Positions 47,861 to 58,960 of a DNA stretch of 64,000 nt are shown one piece after another. The notes under the pieces are model-generated. The model did no database searches. It was not told where the DNA came from and saw only the letters and a program-made list of their open reading frames with translations. The stretch comes from Cycas panzhihuaensis (lineage: Eukaryota; Cycadophyta). Within the stretch, counting starts at the first letter, position 1. Each line of letters opens with the position of its first letter. The stretch covers positions 37,765,741 through 37,829,740 of the forward strand of contig CM041465.1 of NCBI GenBank assembly GCA_023213395.1, read 5' to 3'. The translations under genes and the position numbers were made by a program.

Positions 47861-48055
47861 TGTAAAATATAATATTTTATCTTAAGTAACTTAGACTCAT
47901 TTACAATTATGCCATATGGCATAAAGTCATTTATTAGTATTTAGGTGGTTGATAAACCAATTTGAAACTGCCTCTCATATGTATAATATAAATGAGTGAT
48001 AGACATCATAATAAAGAGTATCTTTTGAAAGAAATAAATATTGAATAGTTTTTCA
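47861..48055 (+). repeat. 5' LTR of the copia element
   Basis: 195 bp, TGTAAAATATAAT...TTTTTCA. A hairpin-like ATGCCATATGGCAT lies at about 47909. A possible polyadenylation signal (AATAAA-like, AATAAAGAG) lies near 48010. Confidence 0.93.
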
Positions 48056-48758
48056 TGGTATCGGAGCAGGTTATCCTGTAGAGAATGAGAGAAGGAGAAT
48101 CAATTCTATGATCTAAAAGAGGAAGAAATTTGGAGTCTAGATTGGGACCAAGAAGTGAAGTTTTATTTTAAGTAACACTAAAAGACAAAAGGAAAGTAAA
48201 TAGTATGGAAACGGTACGATACAATACAAATTGTACAGACTGTATAGACAAAATATGAAGTGCTCAGATTTGTCTAAAATTTTACTAGGAGATTCGCCCT
48301 TGCGAGGCCGCCACTTTCTTCCAAAGGATCGAAGTCTGAAATTTTTATTTTAATATGTTTTCAAGCAATTTTCAATGGGCGTGGGTTTGATCATTCTACA
48401 GATTTTTCCTTCTGATCAGAGCATTGATTCTAGGTAAAATCTAATCAAAAATCTTCTCTAGGGTAATATCGACTGATTAGGGTAATTTTTTGAAGTTTTT
48501 TTCAGAATATTTCTTGAGAAACGAAGATTTTTCTCTAAAAACCCTAATTGCCTTTGTGAAATTTGATTGCATTTTCTAACCTAACTATTAAGGTTTTGGG
48601 AAAAAAAATCCAGATCTAGAATCCTCACACTTAGATCTTTCTTTTGACACCCTAATTTTGCTCATCCGTACAAGTTGATTTTCCTACACAAATCTGTACC
48701 ATATAGTTGTACAGCCATGTACTTTCATACTCAGAGGTGACTCATTAATATTCTAAAA
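48056..48758 (+). other. Primer site and leader of the copia element
   Basis: TGGTATCGGAGCAGG abuts the LTR. It matches the Met-tRNA primer pattern with small changes. The 0.7-kb leader is non-coding, with a few GC-rich words near 48300. Confidence 0.8.
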
Positions 48759-49700
48759 ATGGATTCCTCAGTTATTGCCCTTCCTGAAGATGATAAACTC
48801 ATGGAGATGAACTTTACCCTTTGGAAAATCAAGATTGAAGGCCTTTTAAGAACAAAGGGAGCATGGAAAATTGTTACTAGTGAAGAAAAAAAACCCACAA
48901 GCATAGTTGATCAAATAACTTGGGAAGAAAAAGATAATATTGCAATTGGAATTCTAAAACTTTCCATTTCAGATTCTCTTATGTCTTATGTGGATGGTGT
49001 AGAGTCCTCCTCACAAATTTGGAATATAGTAACTTCCTTATTTAGTCAGAAAAATGAGGCCAGGATAATCACAATAAGGGAAAAACTATACAAACTTAGA
49101 CTGAGAGAAAATCAATATGTATTTGAATTTGTGGCCAAAATAAATAGCATAAAGAATAAACTTATTTCTGCATGAGATAAAATCCTAGATCTAGAATTGG
49201 TGCACCTTGTCCTGAATAAACTTCCCAAATCTTTTGATAACATGGTCAACATGTTAATAGGAAGTGGTCAAACAACAAAGATGACATTTGAAGGATTAGC
49301 AAGCCATATGTTAAATTAAGAACAAAGAAATAAACGATAGGAAGAGGATGCTGCTAAAATAGAAGAAGCCTTTGTATCAATATTTAACATAAGATGAGGA
49401 TGCACTCAACCAAGCTTTAGAGGACTAGGTCGAATTTAAACATCAAACTTTAGAGGACGTTGGATTAATGGAAGAGGCAGAGGAAGATCTACACCACCAA
49501 GAGATGTAAGAGTTTGCTTCAATTGTGGGAAACCTAGACATTTTTCAAGTAATTGTCATGTCTTTGATGTTTGTTACCATTGTGGTCAATCTGGTCACCT
49601 TCCCTATCAATGCAAGAAAGTAATACTTCAGAGAGGGAAACAAATAGTTGGAAACTACAATAAAGAAAGATATCAAGAAACAGAAGAGCAAATAGAAACA
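48759..49700 (+). pseudogene. copia gag with two zinc knuckles
   Basis: ATG 48759 is the likely start: MDSSVIALPEDDKLMEMNFT then LWKIKIEGLLRTKGAWKIVT (DUF4219/UBN2 start). The open piece runs to 49175 (138 codons). After a TGA the homology continues: LVLNKLPKSFDNMVNMLIGS (UBN2) and an RG-rich patch (RGRWINGRGRGRS). There are two CCHC knuckles in a row: CFNCGKPRHFSSNC and CYHCGQSGHLPYQC (about 49510-49612). Two knuckles are less common in copia, which usually has one. Stops: TGA, TAA, TAG and more. Capsid plus nucleocapsid function. Confidence 0.9.
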
Positions 49701-49706
49701 ACCTTT

Positions 49707-50190
49707 GTGGTTGCATTAGCAGCAAGTACAAAAGCATCAGACAACTGGTACATAGATTCAGGAGCATCAAACCACATGACAGAAAGAAAAGAATGGTTTG
49801 AATCACTCAAACCATACTCATCTGATGGTTCAGTAGAATTAGGAAATAATTTTCCTTTACATATTGAAGGAATTAGAATAATAATAGTTGAAATTGATGG
49901 AAAAACATAGCGAATTAGCAAAGTGCTCTATGTACCAGGAATGAAAAAAAATCTTTTATCAGTTTCTCGGTCCAGTAAGAAATAACTGGTAACCATTTTT
50001 TATACCAGTGGACATTATTTTGTATTAGACATGAAAAAGGATGGTGCTATGATAGCAAAAGGTATAGAAAGTGACAATCTTTATAAATTACTTTCTACCC
50101 CAATTGTACCTACATATGATGTAAAATCTTTTGTTGTTTCAAGCAAAGACAATAATTAAATCTGGCATTTAAAATATGGACATATCTCAA
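49707..50190 (+). pseudogene. copia protease and pre-integrase
   Basis: The open frame 49707-49910 has NWYIDSGASNHMTERKEWFE, with the retropepsin catalytic DSGAS intact. SVELGNNFPLHIEGIRIIIV follows. After a TAG comes VLYVPGMKKNLLSVSRSSKK, then IWHLKYGHISNDRLELLKN (GAG-pre-integrase H...H). Several C-to-T type stops break it. The protease would process the polyprotein. Confidence 0.9.
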
Positions 50191-51060
50191 ATGATAGATT
50201 AGAACTATTGAAAAACTCTAACATGGTTACTAGGTTACCAAAGCTATCATTTGATTCCTTTGTCTGTAAGAGTTGTATGATGGGAAAGCAACATCAAAGT
50301 CCTTTTTCAGAAAGCACTCATAAGACCAGAAATAAATTGGAATTAATACATGAAGACATTTGTGGTCCAATTACTCCAAGTTCAATCAATGGAGCAAGGT
50401 ATTTTCTAACCTTTAGTGATGATTTTTCAAGAAAAACCTGGATATATTTCTTAAAAAATAAATCTGAAGTTTTTGACCGATTTAGAGAGCTCAAGGCTGA
50501 AGTTAAGTTAGAAAGTGATAACAAAATTAAATGTATTCAGTGTGATGGAGGAGGAGAATATATGTCAAAGAAATTTCTCAACTACTACAGAGATCATGGG
50601 ATACACAGGCAAATAACTACTTCCTACACACCTCAGTCAAATAGAGTTGTAAAATGAATGAACAGAACAATTATGGAAATGGCATGATGCTTAATTCATG
50701 ATAAAGGGGTTAACAAAGCATATTGAATAAGCAACACAAAGAAGATATCTAATAAACAGGAGTCCAACGCATGCTCTATAAAAAATTACACCTGAAGAAG
50801 CGTGGACGAGTCATAAACCTGATGTAAGTAATCTTAAAGTCTTTGGGTGTAAAGCTTATGTTCATATTCCAGACAAGAAGCGTTCAAAGCTAGATAACAA
50901 AAGTATAGAATGTATAATGGTTGGCTATAGCTCAAAATCAAAAGCATATAGATGCTTGGATCTAAAAACTAACAAAATCCATATCTGTAGAGATGTTGTG
51001 TTTGATGAAGATCCAGGGAAGTCAAAGAGAATATCAAGAAATAGAGGCATTAACAAAGGC
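50191..51060 (+). pseudogene. copia integrase
   Basis: The open frame 50208-50657 contains CKSCMMGKQHQSPF (zinc-binding C-C), LELIHEDICGPITPSSINGA (first catalytic D), RYFLTFSDDFSRKTWIYFLK and IKCIQCDGGGEYMSKKFLNY (second D). YTPQSNRVVK follows. The third catalytic E, expected at 'RKNRT', is disrupted here by a TGA and by M-N-R-T. The C-terminus continues with LKVFGCKAYVHIPDKKRSKL and CIMVGYSSKSKAYRCLDLKT, then KIHICRDVVFDEDPG to about 51020. A 30-codon stretch near 50700-50810 carries frameshifts. It would insert the DNA copy. Confidence 0.9.
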
Positions 51061-51289
51061 TGCAAATAAATAATCCTCTATATCCTTAGAAGACAAGTCT
51101 GACATCACATCTAAAGAGCATACTCCAAGGAGTGAAGAAGATATTTCTCACATTCAAGATGAAGAATACAGGGACATTTGTGAATAAGAAACCCCAAAAA
51201 GGTTTCTAAAATGGTATCTCAAAACCATTGAAGAAAATAAAGGAGACATCTATGAGTATAAGACCAGGTCACAGAGACACCAAGCCTTG

Positions 51290-52800
51290 TCATGCTCACT
51301 GGAACCAGTCAATTATGAAGAGGCAAGTAGACATGCAAAATGGAAAGCTGCCATGAATGAAGAAATTGTTGTAATTCAGCAAAATAAAACTTGGGAACTA
51401 GTGGAATGTCCAAAAAAATAAACCCATAGTAAATTGCAAATGGGTTTACAAAATTAAAGAGAAATCCAATGGAAAAATAGAAAAATATAAAGTAAGGTTG
51501 GCTGCTAAAGGATATACTCAAATAGCAGGTATAGATTATGAAGAAACCTTCTCGCTGGTAGCAAAGTTGATTATAATAAGGGCAATAATAGCCTTAGCTG
51601 CTCAACAAAAATGGAAGATTTATTAGCTAGATGTAAAAAGTGCCTTTTTAAATAGAGATCTAAAGGAAGAGGTATATATGTATCAACCTGAAGGCTATTG
51701 TAAACCAGGGCAAGAAAATCTAGTATGCAGGTTAAAAAAGGCTCTCTATGGACTCAAACAAGCTCTCAGAGCTTAATATGCAAAACTAGATCAGTATCTA
51801 ATACACAACATCTTTCACATATGCGAGTCAGATCCAAGTCTGTATGTAAAACTCAACAGAGGAAAGGTAACAATTATTGCAGTATATGTAGATGACATGC
51901 TACCCACAGGAAATGATGATGGCTCAATTGTATCTATCAAAAACCAGCTTGAAAAGGTTTTTGAGATGACTGATTTGGGAATTCTCCATTACTATCTTGG
52001 AATAGAAGTGAATTAGACAAGTGATTTCATTAGATTATCTCAATCCAAATACATAAAGAACATACTCAAAAAATTCAATATGGAGAACTGAAATAGTTGT
52101 GTCACACCAATGGAAACCAGCTGTATTCTGAGCTCAAATATAGAAGAATAAAAGGTAGATGCCACCTTATATAGATAATTAGTCAGAAGTCTGATCTATC
52201 TCACTACCACCAGACTAGATATAGCCTTTTCTGTAGGAGTAATTTCTAGATTCATGCAAGAACCAAAAGTCTCTCATTGGAATAAATCAAAATGAATACT
52301 CAGATATCTGAAAGGAACTATAAATCTTGAGTTAACATACAATCAAAATAAGAACATAGTTATGTCTAGATATAGTGATTCAGATTGTGCATGTGATAAG
52401 ACAAAAAGAAAATCTACTACAGGGTATTATTTCTTCTTGGGATCAGCAACAATCTCATGGAACAGTAAAAAACAATCCACAATAGCATTGTCATCTACAG
52501 AAGCTGAGTACAAATCAGCAGTCAGTGCAGCCTGTGAAGCCATTTGGATCAGATAGCTATTGAAGGATCTTGGACAAGAATAAACAGAATCAATTACTCT
52601 ATTTTGTGATAATCAAAGCACTATCAAGATGACAAAAAATATGGTGTTTCATGCAAGAACAAAACATATAGAAGTTCGTCATTACTTCATCAGAGAGAAG
52701 GTTCAAAATAAAGAAATCAAGCTCATATACTGCAAATCAGAAGATCAAACAGTAGATATCTTCACAAAAGATTTGAGTAGAAGTAAATTTTAATTTTTCA
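51290..52800 (+). pseudogene. copia reverse transcriptase and RNase H
   Basis: In order: [97 protein letters not shown]. The catalytic box is IIAVYVDDMLPTGND (YVDD intact, near 51880). MTDLGILHYYLGIEVN, then SLIYLTTTRLDIAFSVGVIS and ILRYLKGTINLEL follow. The open frame 52362-52556 is RNase H: SRYSDSDCACDKTKRKSTTG, FFLGSATISWNSKKQSTIAL and SSTEAEYKSAVSAACEAIWI. FCDNQSTIKMTKN and KHIEVRHYFIREKVQNKEI end it. Stops at several sites, e.g. at the usual W/Q codons. It copies the element RNA to DNA. Confidence 0.93.
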
Positions 52801-52829
52801 GAGATAAATTATGAAGAAAAGATAAAACA

Positions 52830-52840
52830 TTAAGAGAGGG
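52830..52840 (+). other. Polypurine tract of the copia element
   Basis: TTAAGAGAGGG directly before the 3' LTR. Confidence 0.85.
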
Positions 52841-53035
52841 TGTAAAAAGTAATATTTTATCTTAAGTAACTTAGACTCATTTATAATTATGCCATGTGGC
52901 ATAAAGTCATTTATCAGTATTTAGGTGGCTTATAAACCAATTTGAAATTGTCTCTCATGTGTATAATATAAATGAGTGATAGACATCATAATAAAGAGTA
53001 TCTTTTGACATAAATAAACATTGAATAGTTTTTCA
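52841..53035 (+). repeat. 3' LTR of the copia element
   Basis: 195 bp, TGTAAAAAGTAAT...TTTTTCA, about 93% identical to the 5' LTR. AAGCT at 53036-53040 is the target duplication. Confidence 0.93.
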
Positions 53036-53040
53036 AAGCT

Positions 53041-53720
53041 TATTCTAGATTTGAAGGAGATCATCTTAAAAAGAGGGGGGATCAAGAGACCGAACATCTG
53101 CTTAGGGCAAAAAAAGAATTACAAATGGGCTCCCTCTCTAGAGAACTAGGTAAAGTGAATTTTGATGGGGTAGTTAAAGGCAACTCAAGAGAGGCAAGGG
53201 GGAATTTGTAGAAACTCTGAAGGGTAAATCAAGTGGGATTTTACCAAATACTATGGTTGCCAAACAAACCATAGAGAAGAGTTAGAAGCTATACAGAGGG
53301 CAATGGAAATTATCTCTAAGAAAGATTGTCAAATAGTGATCCTAGAGGGGAATTTACTAAATGTGATAAAGATGGTTAGAGGAGAATCAAAACCAAATTA
53401 GAAAGTTACTACCATGATTAAAGACATCTAAGAGATTATAAAGAGTAGAGAGAACTTCCAGGTGTATCATACCTATAGAGAATGAAATGGGGTTGCTGAA
53501 AAATTAATAAATTAGGGGGTGTATCATAAAAGAGATGGGGTTTGGGATAAGAAGGTACCAAAAGAGATTATGAACCTAGTAAAGGAGGATAGGGAAACTT
53601 TCTCCCAGGTAGGTTCTTGAGCTAACTATAGGGTCTGTCATGGAAAAGGTTATTGGTATGGTAGGATAGAGGATAGCTAGGTTGTGGGCTTGTCAGTGTA
53701 GATTTTGATAGTTGTTTGGC
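53041..53720 (+). pseudogene. LINE RNase H domain (C-terminus of ORF2)
   Basis: The frame continues from 47860 after the copia insertion: ILDLKEIILKKRG, then VNFDGVVKGNSREARGNL (first D of RNase H). ELEAIQRAMEIISKKD follows (E...A helix), then CQIVILEGNLLNVIKMVRGE (normally LE.DS, S replaced) and FQVYHTYRE-NGVAEKLIN. This is the RVT_3/RNase H domain found at the C-terminus of many plant L1 elements. Stops and small shifts break it. It ends before the tail repeats. Confidence 0.8.
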
Positions 53721-53775
53721 AAATTATATAATAGGGTTGGGGCCCTATATAAAATCCCTTCTTAATTTAACTAAA

Positions 53776-53812
53776 TCAAATACATACATACATATATACA
53801 TACATACATACA

Positions 53813-53884
<72 letters not shown>
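53776..53884. repeat. (TACA)n(TA)n tail of the LINE
   Basis: A CATA/TACA tetranucleotide run of about 60 bp passes into about 21 TA dinucleotides. It sits where the LINE 3' end is expected. Plant L1 elements end in A-rich or simple-repeat tails. Confidence 0.85.
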
Positions 53885-53886
<2 letters not shown>

Positions 53887-54928
53887 ATAGCCCCCTGCAT
53901 AAGTGATTAAGATTTTGTAAGACTAGACATCTCACTAAATCATAATTAGTAGTAGATAAATCAACAAATTGTTATAAAGACTCAATATTTATTAGTAATG
54001 TAAAATAGGTAACAGACCTATACCATTTGATATACAGTAAAGCAAAGAGGCATATATTATTAAATAGATATACTGTTTTGATACATTTAATCAAATTTGA
54101 ATCTTTTATGAAGTTCATCGATAGGCCCCCAAGCCATTCGTAATTAGGCATACAAAGGAGCTAATATAACTAATAGCCCAGCCAAAAAAAACTGAAATGG
54201 TTTTTTAAGAACTACATAATTTTTCATGACATACTAATACTTTTTTAATCATAACTTTTCATTAAAGTGACTACTTTTTGTACTATTAGTTACGTTTGAA
54301 GGAAAATTTTGACATGATCAAAACGAGTAGTCATAAGCCATATTTCATAGATTAGATGATAGATATTTTAATAGGAAATTTTGAGAAAAATAGTTTTGAC
54401 TTCATAAAAAATATATTTTGTTAGATCTAGTTGAATATTTTCTAATGTTTCCAAAGGGTCCCGAGATCATGATGATAAAATTGATGATAATTAATGAAAG
54501 AAAAAGTAAGTTTCATTTAAAATTGATTAGATAAAGACTCATTAATGATATTTAAAGGTTTAAAACTAAAAAGAATAATGATGTGGAGCATTATTTAATA
54601 TGAAAAATATTAGATATAATGAAAATCTCTCTGGGTACTTATCACATTTGTTTTAGTGGGTGTACAATACTAATCAAATACAATGATCATCTAGTTTATT
54701 ATACACGTAAATAAATAAATGAATGATGATACCACTTGATTTAATGAAGGGCTCACTTTGCTTGTTTATTAAAGAGATAAGTTGATGAGTTAATTACCAT
54801 ATATTTATAAGGTATGGAAAAGAAGTCTTATATATTATTATTTACTTGGCATACCAAAATCAGTTGTTGAGGAGTCCGATTGATATTAGATATGTGTTTG
54901 TTAATGAGAAATCTGACTTACTATGTAA
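53885..54928. other. No gene seen
   Basis: AT-rich, no coding similarity. It probably continues the internal part of the family Y element that starts at 34276, since the LINE seems to have landed in it; this is inferred from position only. Confidence 0.4.
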
Positions 54929-54933
54929 GACAT

Positions 54934-55265
54934 TATTAGAGTGACATTATATCACTTACCAACTAATGTAAAAGTAGTGAACATATTGTGTAAATATTCT
55001 TTATGTAAATTTATGATGTATTATGGGCCAATGGATGTAACTCATATATTATTTATTTAAAACACTTATGATATATAAATATAGATCAAAGTCCATTATA
55101 GTATTACACACAAATTTGTTAAAATATAATAATATATTTCTATGGTAGGTTTTGCCTGAAAGGGTTACCATGTTAAATCTATTGTCTTATGTGCTTGTTC
55201 TTTTCGAGTCTTTTATGTACATAAATGATCCTATGAATTGTCTATTTATTTGATATTTTCTAATA
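54934..55265 (+). repeat. 5' LTR of the deleted copia element
   Basis: 332 bp. It starts TATTAGAGTGAC (TG decayed) and ends TTTTCTAATA. It is followed by TAGTATCAAAGAAAC, a decayed Met-tRNA primer site. Confidence 0.85.
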
Positions 55266-55280
55266 TAGTATCAAAGAAAC

Positions 55281-57400
55281 AAGTGGTGCATAATTACGTG
55301 AATATTGAGTAGATTGTTTAATCATTGGTTGCTAGGTAATGTTGGCTTACCCTTTGAGGATCGACTTATCTAACAACTAAAAGAGTTGCCACAATGGTGC
55401 AATAATTGTATACATATTATTATGCATTTTTAGTTTCTATTTTATAGGGATTCAATGGTATTCAAAGGTGTGTGGAGGAGTAGAAGGTGTTGTTTTATTT
55501 TTGTGTAGGCATTTAGTTGTGAAGTGAATGTTGGTACCCCTTATTTTTATATTTACAATCGTTGGTTGCTCAGTTACTAATCATTGATATTTATTTTGAA
55601 TTTGAAGAAGGTGTTAGATCTATTTATCCTTATTACCATTGAGTTTGTAGTGAAAAAGGTGTGTTTCCATCTATGTGGAGTTTGAATACTACTTGATGAG
55701 CAGGTATGAGCTCATATCCAATTCGTTGAGCCATAGTGGTGGAAGGTGCAGGTTTGATTATCACAGATTATGAACAAAAGACTATAAAGACTTTATAGAT
55801 TATAAAGTAATAGAGCATTAAGTAGAAACACACACAGTGGAGTTAGATGTAGACACTAAGCATGCAGATCTCAATAAAAGAGATGGACACACTGCATTAA
55901 CTATAAAGTTCAAAAACTAAGATCATTAGATGTGGAGATTGATACAATGGACTTGCAACGAGAAGAAAACATAGCAGTCATAATATTTCATGGAAAACTA
56001 TATATATATTATTGTTGAAATATTTTTGGATATGATATAATCAAAAATGATAATTAAAGTTGCCCATTGATTTTTTATCACCATATTTATCTATAATTAC
56101 ATGATATCTAATCATGCATTTTTATGAAGTCTCCCAAATTATGTATATATGGATCATCAATTGATAATCAGTTTAATATTTTATTATTTTGTTGAAATAT
56201 TTCTATTACCTATCACTTAATTTTAATCATCGCTCATATATACAAAGTCACCAGTCAATTTTGTGATTCATTTAAATCAATTGGCCATATAAGATAATGA
56301 TGATAAGTTTTTTTAAATCAATGTCATTGGTTGATTTGATTTAATCAACTTTAATATTTATGAAGTTGTTCAATTATTTTATTTGATTAAGTCACTTTGC
56401 TCATTGATTTTAATATATTGATTAAATTTGCCTTTACATAATGGTTAAAGTTTATTGCCATTGATATATCATTATCACTTATGATATATAGTAGATCATC
56501 CTTTTAATCTCTTGCCCTTTGAAGTTAAATCAAGTTGTTCTTTAATATGTATCTTGATTCAAGTGGGCACATTGTTGTAAGTGGTATAAACATATTGAGT
56601 ATGGCTTTGTGTTGATATATGGTAATATAAGGCAACATTTATGATCTAACAACGAAGTGAGAGTATTAGGCACTCTATTGGTGATGTGTTTTGGTAGTTC
56701 ATTGGTGATATGAGGTGATTGTATGCTCTTCTTGTATGTGATTACATAAGAGAGTTTGATGGGCAAGTTATCAACGGAAATGGTTTTCACTAATTGATAA
56801 GAGAGTGTGATTAATGGGTGAGCTATCAATGTTAATATATATTCATTGATTGATAGAAAGGGTGGAGTGTTATAAAGATACTAAATTGTAGGGTGAGCAA
56901 ATAATACATTGTGGTATGGATCATTTCACACATTCATTAAGGTGTGGTTTAATTATTATAAAGTGGGGTTCTTATTCAATATTATCAATGTTTTCATATT
57001 AGATATGTGAGGTGAAAGTGGTCTAAAATTGTTGTTAGTAGCCTGTTTGTATAAGTGGTTATCAGTTTGGGATGGACGGTTATTCTTTAGATGGTTAAAT
57101 AGATAGTAGCATGGGGTTTATAGCCTATCAGATGCTAGTTTAATATTTATGCATAGTTGAACATGTTTAATGTAGATTTGATAGTGTGTTTGTGATAAAA
57201 CTAAATTGTGAATAGAAAGGTGTATAACAAGGTACCTTAAAATCCGTTTTGCCTTAATGATAATATAAAATAGGAGTTGTTTGTCTCGTGTACCCTATAT
57301 AAGTTATGTTGAAAATGAAGAATAGTATTATGATGTAGATATAGAGGTGTTTGATGCATAGTAAGGATTTACCTCCTATATTTTTTAGTAGAAGCCATTG
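55281..57400. other. Non-coding internal region of the deleted copia
   Basis: About 2.1 kb without recognisable gag or protease. Open frames (e.g. 56542-56829 minus) look random. It may be decayed beyond recognition or replaced sequence. Confidence 0.5.
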
Positions 57401-57419
57401 TTATAATTTTCTAATAGGG

Positions 57420-58600
57420 CCCTTTCTAAGGTTGTTCATGGCATTAACCCCTCTGATATGTGTTAGACTAGTTAAAAACCTTCCACTAGTTATTTGGGTG
57501 CATTGATTGCATACATCTTAGATGAAGATTACAACAACAGGATCATAAGAGTTTGGAGTATATTTGTATGAGGTTTAAGAACAAAGCTTACAAACTATGT
57601 GATCTATAAGAGAAAAGTATTGTGATTAGTATAGATGTCAAATTAGGTTTGAGTGAGTTATTGGCATATCATGATAAGGCATCATCTAAATATATGTTTT
57701 ATCTTATATTTCTTCCCTATCTGATCTATAGTTCAATAGCTATAGAGGTTTGTGTACCTAACATTGTATTTAAGATGGAAGTAGGACCTAGTGGGAGTGA
57801 TGATGAGGAGTTGTTGCAAACAGAAGCATAGACTATAACCCCATATTCTATTGTGGACTAGGAGGACTATTATGGTCTCCAATATGATGGTTAAAGACCT
57901 GGAAGATGATTGAAAAATGAGGATTAGTATGCTAGTTAAATTAGTAATAAGCACCAATGATTCTAGTAAAAGGAGATTCATAATGAAAAGCTACAATAAA
58001 AGAGGTGTGATATATGTGAGATTTGGTTCCCTTAACTCTGTTAAGAACCTAGTCGACTTGCAAGTTGGTAAGATTTAATACACAACATTTCAAATAGAAA
58101 GAAGGAATCAACTATGAGGAGATATTTGGACCAGTCTCTATGTTATTAATAGTCTAATTAATTCTTACTTTAGTAGCTATATATAGTTAGGAGTTATATC
58201 AAATGAATGAAATGTCAACTTTCCTTAATAGAGACTTAAAGAAGAGATTTGCATAGCTCAAGTAACTCAACCTCTTAGTTTAGTCAATAAAAAGGTTAAG
58301 CATCATGGACTAAGTATTAGTGTGAGAGAAGTTATATGGTTGAAGGGACTATTGGAGACATTTCTAAAGAATCACATATATACGAGGCATAACACTACTA
58401 CATCTAAGATCAAATTAAATCAAGAAAGATACAGGTTGAATTTTATCCAAGTGAAGATCAACTTGAAGACGTGTTCACTAATGCTCTTACTAAAGATTGC
58501 TTCATCAATATTTGTACAAATTTAGGATTTAGCAAAGTTATTCTTGAGTGGAGATCTATCGACAAGGATAAAGAGAGATAGACCAATCCCTAAGAAAACT
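57420..58600 (+). pseudogene. Remains of copia pol (integrase end, RT start, RNase H end)
   Basis: Around 57480-57660 readings such as LGALIAYILDED and FKNKAYKLCDL-EKSIVIS, then IDVKLGL, match the copia integrase C-terminus ('...KAYRL.D...K.I..SRDV.F'). At 58095-58260, EGINYEEIFGPVSMLLIV and [17 protein letters not shown] match RT. At 58290-58560 the reading jumps to HHGLSISVREVIWLKGLLE and, in another frame, ADKFEDVFT-type and ALTKDCFINICTNLG motifs, which are the end of RNase H. The catalytic YVDD part is missing. Non-functional. Confidence 0.75.
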
Positions 58601-58630
58601 TCAAGACCCCACATTTACATTAAGAGGGGA

Positions 58631-58960
58631 TGTTAGAGTGATAATATATTACTTACTGTCTAATATAAAGTGATGAACATATTGTACAAATATTCTTGAT
58701 GTAAATTTATGATGTATTATGTATTGATGAATATAACTCATATATTATTTATTTGAGGCACTTATGATCTACAAATATAGATCAAAGTCCATTGTAATAT
58801 CACATGCAAATTTATCAAAATATGGTAATATATTTATGTGGTAAGTTTTTCTGAAAAGGGTTCCCACATAAAATTTGTTGTTCTGTGTGTTTGTTCTATT
58901 TAAATATTTTATGTACATGAACAATCTGTGACTTGTCTATTTATTTGGTATTTTCTAATA
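58631..58960 (+). repeat. 3' LTR of the deleted copia element
   Basis: 330 bp, TGTTAGAGTGATAATATATT...TTTTCTAATA, preceded by the purine tract. It is homologous over its full length to 54934-55265. Confidence 0.85.

Larger units (their letters stand above)
47861..53035 (+). mobile_element. Complete Ty1/copia retrotransposon, 195-bp LTRs
   Basis: The LTRs are 47861-48055 and 52841-53035, both 195 bp, starting TGTAAAA and ending TTTTTCA. By hand alignment they differ at about 13 of 195 positions (about 93% identical; 9 transitions, 4 transversions). A primer site TGGTATCGGAGCAGG lies at 48056, a purine tract TTAAGAGAGGG at 52830-52840 and target duplications AAGCT at 47856-47860 and 53036-53040. 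Order gag-protease-integrase-RT-RNase H, which defines Ty1/copia. It is the best preserved element in the window but still has many stops. Total 5175 bp. Confidence 0.95.
35450..53884 (+). mobile_element. L1-like LINE split by a gypsy and a copia element
   Basis: The parts on the plus strand are: 5' UTR-like richer sequence (about 35450-36100), ORF1 with DUF4283 (36170-36720), endonuclease (37350-38060), RT (45180-46550), zf-RVT-like region (47400-47860), RNase H (53150-53600) and a simple-repeat tail (53776-53884). The LINE is interrupted at 38399/45139 by the gypsy element (ATTAG duplicated) and at 47860/53041 by the copia element (AAGCT duplicated). When these are removed the frame joins (…KEIH then …KSRAIQLIECDRN; VKDEKL then ILDLKEIILKKRG). 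Without the insertions it is about 6.5 kb, normal for a plant L1. The 5' limit is a guess from base composition, and no target duplication of the LINE itself was found. Confidence 0.85.
54934..58960 (+). mobile_element. Deleted Ty1/copia element with 330-bp LTRs
   Basis: The LTRs are 54934-55265 (332 bp) and 58631-58960 (330 bp). They start T[G/A]TTAGAGTGA and end TTTTCTAATA. A primer-like TAGTATCAAAG lies at 55266 and a purine tract (TTAAGAGGGGA) at 58620-58630. The flanks are GACAT (54929-54933) and GACAA (58961-58965), a target duplication with one mismatch. The internal part holds only the integrase C-terminus (about 57420-57700), the start of RT (58080-58250) and the RNase H end (58290-58560). 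The gag, protease and middle of pol are missing or unrecognisable, so it was a non-autonomous derivative. Confidence 0.85.

Noticed and set aside
53776-53884. Regular short repeats that might suggest a repeat array of the CRISPR kind
   Set aside because: They are uninterrupted tetra- and dinucleotides without spacers, and the context is eukaryotic.
56542-56829. 95-codon minus-strand frame
   Set aside because: No similarity or motif; it lies in a decayed internal region of a copia element and is low complexity.
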